11,334 bases of DNA from assembly GCA_049522565.1 (NCBI GenBank), contig JBEKNT010000215.1:1-11334 (forward strand), written 5' to 3'. The notes under the pieces are model-generated. The model saw only the letters and a list, made by a program, of their open reading frames with translations, was not told the DNA's origin and did not search any database. Of this stretch, positions 6,525 to 11,334 are shown piece by piece; the first letter of the stretch is position 1, and every line of letters begins with the position of its first letter. The DNA comes from JASHVB01 sp049522565 (lineage in GTDB: Bacteria; Pseudomonadota; Alphaproteobacteria; Acetobacterales; Acetobacteraceae). Made by a program: the position numbers and the translations under genes.

Positions 6525-7154
6525 CTTGATCTTGCTTTGCACCGCTTGCATCGCCGCCTGGAACGCCGCCTCCGCATCCAGCGCCGTGGTATCCAGCAGC
6601 ACCGCGTCGTCCGCCGCGCGCAACGGCGCCGCGGTCCGCGCGGCGTCCTGGGCGTCACGCGCCCGCATGTCCTGTTCGACCGTCGTCAGATCGGCCGACA
6701 CACCCTTCGCTCGCAGTTCCAGCCAGCGGCGACGGGCACGCTCCTCCAGGCTCGCGGTGACGAACAGTTTTACCCCCGCATCGGGGAAGATCACCGTGCC
6801 GATGTCACGGCCGTCCAGTACTGCTCCATGCTCCGTCCCGAAACCGCGCTGGAAAGCCAGCAGGGCGGCACGCACGGCGGGGATCGCGGCCACGGCGGCG
6901 GCGGCGGCGTCGGCCTGCGGGCCACGCAGGTCGGGGCGTTCCAGGTCGGTCGGCATCAGCGCGCGGGCGGCGGCCTCGGCGACCGCCGGGTCGGCCGGGT
7001 CGGCCCCCGTGTCCAGCACGCGCCGGCCGACCGCCCGATACAGCAGGCCGGTGTCGAGGTAGGGCAGCCCGAGCGCCGCAGCGATGCGCCGCGCCAGCGT
7101 GCCTTTGCCGGCCGCGGCGGGGCCGTCGATGGCGATGATCGGCCGGGCCGTCAC
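6459..7154 (-). CDS. cmk: (d)CMP kinase (cytidylate kinase)
   Basis: Cmk transfers phosphate from ATP to CMP or dCMP. The 231-residue protein begins MTARPIIAIDGPAAAGKGT, with P-loop GPAAAGKGT at 11-19. YLDTGLLYRAVG (32-43) is the conserved nucleotide-monophosphate binding segment. GTEHGAVLDGRDIGTVIFPDA (only landmarks DGRDIGT 114-120 and FPDA 123-126 given) and the LID-like RARDAQDAART stretch (165-173) follow. The start is GTG at 7154, fixed by the P-loop spacing. It overlaps the TGA of the preceding small frame as GTGA, with a weak GGTGA 6 bases upstream. Residues 211-231 are encoded by the 62-bp inverted repeat and are unlike the family C-terminus, so the native end was probably near residue 205-210. 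aroA lies upstream as usual, but rpsA, normally next, is replaced by the repeat and tilS. Confidence 0.95.
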   Translation of the reverse strand: MTARPIIAIDGPAAAGKGTLARRIAAALGLPYLDTGLLYRAVGRRVLDTGADPADPAVAEAAARALMPTDLERPDLRGPQADAAAAAVAAIPAVRAALLAFQRGFGTEHGAVLDGRDIGTVIFPDAGVKLFVTASLEERARRRWLELRAKGVSADLTTVEQDMRARDAQDAARTAAPLRAADDAVLLDTTALDAEAAFQAAMQAVQSKIKILPLPLRAWGAKRTKVGGRGR

Positions 7155-7312
7155 GCCGCGTCACCAGCGATGGCGACGATGCGCCGAGCGTTCGCGCCGC
7201 CACCAGCGATGGCAACGATGCGCCGAGCGTTCGCACCGCCGCCCGCGTTGGCGCTGATCGGCCGGGCGGTCACGCCGCAGCCCACGTTGGCGCTGATCGG
7301 CCGGGCAGTCAC
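7151..7312 (-). CDS. Possible 53-residue repetitive peptide bridging aroA and cmk
   Basis: An open frame starts at GTG 7312, overlapping the aroA TGA as GTGA, and ends at TGA 7153-7151, overlapping the cmk GTG as GTGA. It is four 13-residue repeats: two of type VTARPISANxGxG, then two of type ANARRIVAIAGGG. The first type resembles the Cmk N-terminus (VTARPIIAIDGPA), so the frame probably arose by tandem duplication of the aroA/cmk overlap. It may not make a useful protein. Its translation could instead carry ribosomes from aroA to cmk, since the gap would otherwise interrupt stop-start coupling. A GAGG lies 11 bases before the GTG, inside aroA. I recognise no known family. Confidence 0.4.
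   Translation of the reverse strand: MTARPISANVGCGVTARPISANAGGGANARRIVAIAGGGANARRIVAIAGDAA
7157..7312. repeat. 39-bp tandem repeat array, four units plus the cmk 5' end
   Basis: Four exact 39-base units lie at 7157-7195, 7196-7234, 7235-7273 and 7274-7312. The two units nearest aroA differ from each other at about 4 positions, and so do the two nearest cmk. The two subtypes share roughly 70% of positions. The cmk start (leftward from 7154) matches the aroA-proximal subtype at 25 of its first 28 bases, so it is effectively a fifth copy, offset by 2 extra bases. The unit length of 13 codons keeps the frame open. Confidence 0.9.
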
Positions 7313-8646
7313 GCCGCCGCCAGCCTCGCGCCGGCGCGGTTCATCAGGTCGACGAATTCGGGAAAGCTGGTGTCGATGCACGCGGCATCGTCCACCGCAA
7401 CCGGCTGCTCCGTCGCAACGCCAAGCACCAGCGCGGCCATGGCGATCCGATGGTCCATGTGAGTGAGCACCAACCCGCCGCCCGCCGGGGGAGCACCGTC
7501 GCCATGCACGATCAGGTCGTCGCCCTCGACCTCGACCCGAGCGCCATTGGCGGCCAGCAGCGCCGCGGTGGCGGCCATCCGGTCGCTCTCCTTTACCCGC
7601 AACTCTTTCAGCCCGCGCATCCGCGTCGTGCCGGACGCGGTGGCGGCGATCACCGCCAGAATCGGATATTCGTCGATCATGCTTGGGGCATGCTCCCACG
7701 GCACGTCCACGCCGCGCAGCGCGCCATGGGTGACGACAAGGTCGCCGACCGGCTCGCCGCCCTGCACCCGGGCGTTCTCGGTGACGATGTTGGCGCCCAT
7801 CTCGGCCAGCGTGGCGAACAGCCCGCAGCGTGTTTCGTTCAGCCCGACCCCCGGGATGGTCAGCCGTGACCCCGGCACCAGCAACGCCGCGGCGATCAGG
7901 AACGCGGCGGAGGACGGATCGCCCGGCACGGCGACGTCGGCGGCGCGCAGTTCCGGCTGGCCTTGCAGCTCGATCACTCGGGTGCGCCCGTCCGCCGTCA
8001 CCTGCACGCTGGCGCCGAAATGGCGCAGCATGTTTTCGCTGTGGTCGCGGGTGGCCTCGGGCTCCTCGACGCGGGTGATGCCGGGGGCGTTCAGGCCGCA
8101 CAGCAGGACAGCCGACTTCACCTGCGCCGACGGCACGGGGACGCGATAGTCCAGCGGCAGGGCCTCGCGCGCGCCCTCCACCGCCAGCGGCAGCCTTCCA
8201 CCCTCGCGGGCCGAAAAACGGGCGCCGCAGGCGGCCAGGGGGTCGGTCACCCGGCGCATCGGCCGCCGGCGCAGGCTGGCATCGCCGGTCATCACCGCGA
8301 AGATCGGATGGCTGGCCAGGATGCCGCATAGCAGCCGGGCGGCGGTGCCGGAATTCCCCATGTCGAGGACATCCGCGGGCTCGGTCAGCCCGCCGACGCC
8401 ACGACCGGCGACGCGCCAGGTACCGTCCGGATCGTGCTGCACCTCGGCGCCCAGCGCGCGCATGGCGGCCGCGGTGCGCAGCACGTCCTCACCTTCCAGC
8501 AGGCCGGTGATGCGCGTCTCGCCCACCGCCAGCGCGCCGAACATCAGCGCGCGATGGCTGATCGACTTGTCGCCCGGCACGGCGATGGTGCCGGCGAGCG
8601 GCGCGGCGGCGCGGTGCGAGATCAGCTTGCGGGGGGTGGCATCCAT
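7309..8646 (-). CDS. aroA: 3-phosphoshikimate 1-carboxyvinyltransferase (EPSP synthase)
   Basis: EPSP synthase joins shikimate-3-phosphate and phosphoenolpyruvate in the sixth step of the shikimate pathway. The 445-residue protein is the usual length. Signatures are VPGDKSISHR (23-32), GDASLRRRPMRR (121-132), VPSAQVKSAVLLCGLN (171-186), TRDHSENML (199-207), APSMIDEYPILAV (320-332), LKELRVKESDR (346-356) and MDHRIAMA (397-404). The pattern follows the class II (Agrobacterium CP4-like) enzymes. At the position where CP4 has Ala100, this protein has Gly100 in LDMGNSGTA. The ATG at 8646 is chosen because homology begins directly after it. An extension to 8787 would overlap the divergent neighbour's promoter. 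Its TGA overlaps the GTG of the repetitive frame that leads into cmk. Confidence 0.97.
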   Translation of the reverse strand: MDATPRKLISHRAAAPLAGTIAVPGDKSISHRALMFGALAVGETRITGLLEGEDVLRTAAAMRALGAEVQHDPDGTWRVAGRGVGGLTEPADVLDMGNSGTAARLLCGILASHPIFAVMTGDASLRRRPMRRVTDPLAACGARFSAREGGRLPLAVEGAREALPLDYRVPVPSAQVKSAVLLCGLNAPGITRVEEPEATRDHSENMLRHFGASVQVTADGRTRVIELQGQPELRAADVAVPGDPSSAAFLIAAALLVPGSRLTIPGVGLNETRCGLFATLAEMGANIVTENARVQGGEPVGDLVVTHGALRGVDVPWEHAPSMIDEYPILAVIAATASGTTRMRGLKELRVKESDRMAATAALLAANGARVEVEGDDLIVHGDGAPPAGGGLVLTHMDHRIAMAALVLGVATEQPVAVDDAACIDTSFPEFVDLMNRAGARLAAA

Positions 8647-8694
8647 GCGGCGGGTTCCCGGGTCGGCCGCGCGCTTAGCATGCGGCACACCGAT

Positions 8695-8723
8695 TTGACA
8701 GCCGCCCGTCACGATGGCATGGC
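8695..8723 (+). promoter_or_regulatory. Possible promoter of the FYDLN zinc-ribbon gene
   Basis: A perfect -35 hexamer TTGACA (8695-8700) is followed after 17 bases by a poor -10 (CATGGC, 8718-8723). Transcription would start near 8730, about 30 bases before the ATG at 8762. The 115-base gap must also hold the divergent aroA promoter, for which I see only weak matches. Confidence 0.35.
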
Positions 8724-8761
8724 CGCGCGCTTTCCCAGACCGACTGACGAGGCCCTGCCCG

Positions 8762-9103
8762 ATGGTGAAGCCAGAACTCGGCACCAAGCGCGTCTGCGTC
8801 TCCTGTGGCGCCCGCTTCTACGACCTGACGAAGCAGCCGGCGGTGTGCCCGAAATGCGGCACGGAGCAACCGGTGGAGCAACCGCGGCCACGGCGGACCG
8901 GCGGCGGCAACGTGGTGGAGGATCGGCGCCCGAAGAAGCCGGTGCCGGCGCCGGGTGTCGAGGAAGCCGATATCGAGGTGGAAGGCGTCGAGGACGTCGA
9001 AGAGGAAGACGTGCTGGAGGACGCCGCCGACCTCGAGGACGACGCCGACGCGATCGGTCCGGACATCGAAGTGGAGCCGGACGCGGACGAGACGGAGCGG
9101 TAG
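8762..9103 (+). CDS. FYDLN acid domain (TIGR02300 family) zinc-ribbon protein
   Basis: The 113-residue protein has an N-terminal zinc ribbon, C12-x2-C15 and C29-x2-C32, with the family signature GARFYDL (16-22) between the knuckles. A basic linker follows (PRPRR, RRPKKP). From about residue 67 to the end it is almost all Asp, Glu and small residues, predicted disordered and strongly acidic. This matches the alphaproteobacterial TIGR02300/FYDLN_acid family, whose function is not established and which commonly sits beside aroA and cmk. The ATG at 8762 is chosen because MVKPELGTKRVC is the conserved beginning and GAGG lies 8 bases upstream. An in-frame ATG at 8714 would add 16 unlikely residues. 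It is divergent from aroA, and the stop faces the NTF2-like gene. Confidence 0.9.
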   Translation: MVKPELGTKRVCVSCGARFYDLTKQPAVCPKCGTEQPVEQPRPRRTGGGNVVEDRRPKKPVPAPGVEEADIEVEGVEDVEEEDVLEDAADLEDDADAIGPDIEVEPDADETER

Positions 9104-9180
9104 GAAGACGAAGCCGCCGAAGAACGGGCGTGCAGGGCGCTTTGCTTCCTATCGGCTTCGCTGGATCAAGCGTAGCTCAC

Positions 9181-9200
9181 CGGCGCCTTTGCGGGCGCCG
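9181..9200 (-). terminator. Hairpin after the NTF2-like gene
   Basis: CGGCGCC (9181-9187) pairs with GGCGCCG (9194-9200) around a 6-base loop, immediately after the NTF2-like stop at 9203. There is no T-run on the minus strand beyond it. It also lies 78 bases after the FYDLN gene stop, so it could serve both convergent genes. Confidence 0.4.
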
Positions 9201-9202
9201 CG

Positions 9203-9580
9203 CTATTGCCGGATTTTCCAATAGGAATCCTTGCGCACCACCTTGCCATCGCGGAAGGTGTAGAAGTCGCAGCCATGTACCTTGAGACGCTCGCCGGCGG
9301 TGGTCGTACCGGTGAGAGTCCAGCGCGAGATACCGGCGTCTCCATCGACATTGTGCGTGACCTCCCCGTAGTGCACATCCGGCGTGCCGGTGAAACGGCC
9401 GCGCAGTCCTTCCCGTACGGCGGCAAGGCCCTCGAAGCGACGGCCCCACGGATCCGGACCGCGCGGCATCTCCAGGACACAGTCGGGAGCGAAGAAGCTC
9501 ATGACTGCGTCGAGGTCGTGTGCGTTGAATGCATCGACGAGAGCCTCGAGGATATGTAGCAGTTCCTGGCGTGTCGCCAT
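9203..9580 (-). CDS. SnoaL/NTF2-like family protein
   Basis: The 125-residue protein has the NTF2-like cone fold pattern. An N-terminal helix (EALVDAFNAHDLDAVMSFFAPDCV, landmarks 12-35) is followed by MPRGPDPWGRRFEGLAAVREGLRGRF (landmarks RFEGLAAV 48-55), and the beta-strands end in HGCDFYTFRDGKVVRKDSYWK (landmarks 102-122). These features fit the SnoaL-like subgroup. Members include small enzymes and ligand-binding proteins, so no reaction can be assigned. The ATG at 9580 is preferred: GGAG at 9590-9593 gives 9-base spacing, while the frame extension to 9631 runs into the cupin gene. The gap to the cupin stop at 9595 is 14 bases, so the two are almost certainly co-transcribed and possibly coupled. 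Confidence 0.85.
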   Translation of the reverse strand: MATRQELLHILEALVDAFNAHDLDAVMSFFAPDCVLEMPRGPDPWGRRFEGLAAVREGLRGRFTGTPDVHYGEVTHNVDGDAGISRWTLTGTTTAGERLKVHGCDFYTFRDGKVVRKDSYWKIRQ

Positions 9581-9594
9581 CGAAGGACACTCCG

Positions 9595-10074
9595 TTACAA
9601 CGCCGTCCCGTTCTTGCGCGTATAGCGCCACTTGCCGTCCGATCCCATTACCGCGGCCAGGTCGTCACCCGGGTAGAACACCGAATCGCCCGCACCGCGG
9701 TCGCCGACCTCCAGGATCAGCACGTCGGCGCCGGTACGGTTCTCCACATGGTGCGCCGAGCCTCCGGCGACGAAGCCGGCGCACATGCCCGGTGCCAGTT
9801 GCGTCTCGCCGGCATCGGTGACCAGCGTCGGCGTGCCTTCCAGCACATAGATGAATTCGTCCTGCTTGCCGTGCCGATGGTGCAAGGCCGACCACGCGCC
9901 GGGCGCCAGCCGCGTCAGGTTCACGCCGAACACCGTCAGGCCGAACATGTCGCCGAGCGGCCGCTTTTCACGTCCCGCAACGCGCGCGGCGAGGTCGGCG
10001 GGATAGCCGGTGGCGCGGGCGCGCGGCGGCGCATCGGCGGCACGGATCGCAACCGGATGTGTGGTGTCGGCCAT
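9595..10074 (-). CDS. Cupin domain protein (COG3837-like)
   Basis: The 159-residue protein is a single cupin barrel. Metal-binding motif 1 is HHRHGKQDEFIYVLEG (65-80), with H66, H68 and E73 as likely ligands. Motif 2 is PGMCAGFVAGGSAHHVEN (95-112), with H109 as the fourth ligand. Conserved flanking pieces include LEVGDRGAGD (121-130), YPGDDL (134-139) and DGKWRYTRK (146-154). These match a widespread group of uncharacterised cupins often annotated COG3837. The ATG at 10074 has AGGGGAG about 9 bases upstream. It is the first gene of a two-gene unit with the NTF2-like protein. The intact metal site suggests a metalloenzyme or metal-dependent sensor. The substrate cannot be inferred. Confidence 0.88.
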   Translation of the reverse strand: MADTTHPVAIRAADAPPRARATGYPADLAARVAGREKRPLGDMFGLTVFGVNLTRLAPGAWSALHHRHGKQDEFIYVLEGTPTLVTDAGETQLAPGMCAGFVAGGSAHHVENRTGADVLILEVGDRGAGDSVFYPGDDLAAVMGSDGKWRYTRKNGTAL

Positions 10075-10312
10075 GGTTGTTCGCTCCCCTGTTTTGGCAA
10101 GACGGCCGAGCGTTCACCGTGGGTCGTGCCAGCGCAAGGGCACACCCTGTGAGGTTCGGATCGATGCCTCATTCGCGCCATCATTCATCTCGATCCCGAT
10201 GCGTCTTCACCCCCATGTGTAGTTTGCGATGCTGCGTCCAAACGATCGCGTCACCACTTACCCGGGCGTCGCGGCAGTTGTCGCAGCAACGCATTTGCCT
10301 GGAGAACAGGAC

Positions 10313-10627
10313 ATGACACGACTTTTGTTGGCTTGCGCCGCGGCGCTCGGTGTGCTGGCCGGCGTCGCCACGGCGCAGGCGGCGGAGACGATCATCACCA
10401 CCGCCCCGGCCCCGGCCCCGACCGTCGTTGTACCGCCGCCGCCCGACACCCTGAGCACGACGACCACGAAAAAGTCGATCGGTCCGGACGGCTCGGTCGG
10501 CTATTCCCGGAGCACGACGTACAATGGCGCGACCGGTACGACGTCCGAGTCCACGACGACAACCTACCCGGCCGCACCCCCGCCGGTGACGACACAGCAG
10601 ACCACCACCACGACACAGTACCGCTAA
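10313..10627 (+). CDS. Small secreted Thr-rich protein
   Basis: The 104-residue protein has a clear signal peptide: MTRLLL, a hydrophobic core, and cleavage after AQA at about residue 23. The mature part has a Pro-rich stretch (APAPAPTVVVPPPPD, 31-45), a more ordered core KKSIGPDGSVGYSRSTTYNG (53-72), and Thr runs at both ends (TTTTKK, STTTTYP, TTTTTQYR). There are no cysteines or membrane segments in the mature part. I do not recognise a named family. Similar small Thr-rich periplasmic proteins with a central SIGPDGS-like motif are common hypothetical proteins in this group, as far as I recall. The ATG at 10313 is chosen because GGAG lies at 10301-10304 and the signal peptide begins there. 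An upstream in-frame ATG at 10229 would ruin the signal peptide. It stands alone between two minus-strand genes. Confidence 0.75.
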   Translation: MTRLLLACAAALGVLAGVATAQAAETIITTAPAPAPTVVVPPPPDTLSTTTTKKSIGPDGSVGYSRSTTYNGATGTTSESTTTTYPAAPPPVTTQQTTTTTQYR

Positions 10628-10654
10628 GCGCTTTCGTCAGACGACGGCGAGCGT

Positions 10655-11179
10655 TCACCGCGGTTCGCGCAGGCGCATGACCAAAGCCAGGGCGGCGTCG
10701 TAGGGCAACGCCGCCGCCTCGCGCAGCCACCAATAGCAGCGCGTCAACCAGCGCGAGCCCGCCGGCACAAACGGCGGGCCCGCCGCGCGCGCCCGCACCC
10801 CCAACACCCGCAGCAACACCACACACCGCGGTACATGGTACAAACTGCTCGCGGCGAACACCGGCGCGGCAATGCCTTGCGCGCACAGCAGCCGCACGAC
10901 GGCGCGCACGGAGGAAAACGTGTCGGTGCCGGTTTCCTCCAGCAGGATACGCCCGGGCAGGACACCGCGCGCCACCAGCAGCGTCGCCATCACCGACGCT
11001 TCCGACGGCCCGAACCGACCGACCCCACCGGTCGGCACGAACAGCGGCGCGGCGAAGCGCGAACCGAACGTGGCGGCCGCCTCGACGCGCCGGCGCAGCG
11101 TGGTGCTGGGCCGGCCGCCGGGGCGCACCGCCGCGCCGAAGATGACGACCACCGCATCGACGGCAGGCCCCGGCCGCAT
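10655..11179 (-). CDS. YdcF family (DUF218) protein
   Basis: The 174-residue protein matches the DUF218/YdcF family: strand AVVVIFGAAV (9-18), RPSTTLRRRVEAAATFG (23-39), PLFVPTGGVGRFGPSEASVM (45-64), GVLPGRILLEETGTDTFSSV (72-91, the family acidic E-x-x-S/G-x-x-T motif) and VFAASSLYHVPRCV (107-120, the family T/S-S-x-x-H-x-x-R motif). Some members bind SAM and others are implicated in envelope functions, so no reaction is assigned. It lacks the N-terminal transmembrane helices of the longer SanA/ElyC-type members. The ATG at 11179 begins 20 bases after the stop of the solute-binding protein gene on the same strand, so it is likely the last gene of that transport operon. Its 3' end converges on the Thr-rich gene with 27 bases between. 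Confidence 0.85.
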   Translation of the reverse strand: MRPGPAVDAVVVIFGAAVRPGGRPSTTLRRRVEAAATFGSRFAAPLFVPTGGVGRFGPSEASVMATLLVARGVLPGRILLEETGTDTFSSVRAVVRLLCAQGIAAPVFAASSLYHVPRCVVLLRVLGVRARAAGPPFVPAGSRWLTRCYWWLREAAALPYDAALALVMRLREPR

Positions 11180-11199
11180 TCCGCTATCAGCCGGCGGGG

Positions 11200-11334
11200 T
11201 CAGGTGCGGCGCACGTTCCAGAACAATACGAAGCCTTCCAGCATGCCGGTGATGTCGGCGCGATACGCGGTCGGCAGATGCGACAGTCCGAGCGGGTAGT
11301 ACGGCACGTCCTCGAACGCCTGCGTCTGGATTTC
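11200..11334 (-). CDS. ABC transporter family 5 solute-binding protein, C-terminal end (partial)
   Basis: The last 44 codons of a gene enter from the right edge. The translation contains QAFEDVPYYPLGLSHLPTAY and ends TGMLEGFVLFWNVRRT, a typical C-terminus of periplasmic peptide/opine-type solute-binding proteins (SBP_bac_5, DppA/OppA-like), where the pattern xDVPYxPLGxxxxxTAYR...GxxLFWNVRR recurs. The start, signal peptide and transporter partners lie outside the window. YdcF follows after 20 bases on the same strand. Confidence 0.75.
   Translation of the reverse strand, partial: EIQTQAFEDVPYYPLGLSHLPTAYRADITGMLEGFVLFWNVRRT

Noticed and set aside
7157..7312. CRISPR array
   Set aside because: The 39-bp units are contiguous with no unique spacers and keep an open reading frame.
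7151..8329. Minus-strand frame of 392 codons overlapping aroA
   Set aside because: It is the +1 shadow of aroA continued into the 39-bp array. Only the last 53 codons, from GTG 7312, could be real.

Overview
The window is GC-rich chromosomal DNA from an alphaproteobacterium, most likely Rhodospirillales/Acetobacteraceae. That placement is an inference from composition, from the aroA-cmk pair with the FYDLN zinc-ribbon gene beside aroA, from the tilS-ftsH pair, and from a class II (CP4-like) EPSP synthase. All clearly recognised genes are chromosomal housekeeping or accessory genes. I see no phage, transposase, CRISPR array, rRNA or tRNA.

Layout. Positions 1-364 are an AT-richer regulatory region with a textbook sigma-54 (-24/-12) promoter and a leader of about 250 nt. 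It leads into a secreted PEP-CTERM protein (365-1180, +), which is followed by a strong hairpin. A YbaK/EbsC-type deacylase (1421-1900, +) converges on a SAM-dependent methyltransferase (1947-2774, -). A palindromic intergenic repeat (2784-2975) separates the methyltransferase from a long minus-strand block transcribed in the order aroA (8646-7309), a repetitive 53-codon frame (7312-7151), cmk (7154-6459), tilS (6339 or 6372 to 5026), ftsH (4906-2981). Divergent from aroA is the FYDLN zinc-ribbon/acidic-tail gene (8762-9103, +). A minus-strand pair encodes a cupin (10074-9595) and a SnoaL/NTF2-like protein (9580-9203). Then come a small secreted Thr-rich protein (10313-10627, +), a YdcF/DUF218 protein (11179-10655, -) and the C-terminal end of a family 5 ABC-transporter solute-binding protein (11334-11200, -; cut by the window edge).

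How they work together. aroA (shikimate pathway), cmk (CMP phosphorylation), tilS (tRNA-Ile2 lysidine) and ftsH (membrane protein quality control) form one co-oriented housekeeping block. It joins two neighbourhoods that are usually separate in alphaproteobacteria (aroA-cmk-rpsA and pal/ybgF-tilS-ftsH). The junction carries a perfect 62-bp inverted repeat that encodes the last 21 residues of Cmk and lies just outside the tilS start, apparently having removed the ordinary tilS start codon. At the aroA/cmk junction, a 39-bp unit that resembles the cmk 5' end is tandemly repeated. It makes a small frame that overlaps the aroA stop and the cmk start by GTGA on both sides.

I do not see a clearly new multi-gene system. 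The items most worth follow-up are the 62-bp palindrome at the cmk/tilS junction, the 39-bp repeat frame bridging aroA and cmk, and the sigma-54 control of the PEP-CTERM gene.
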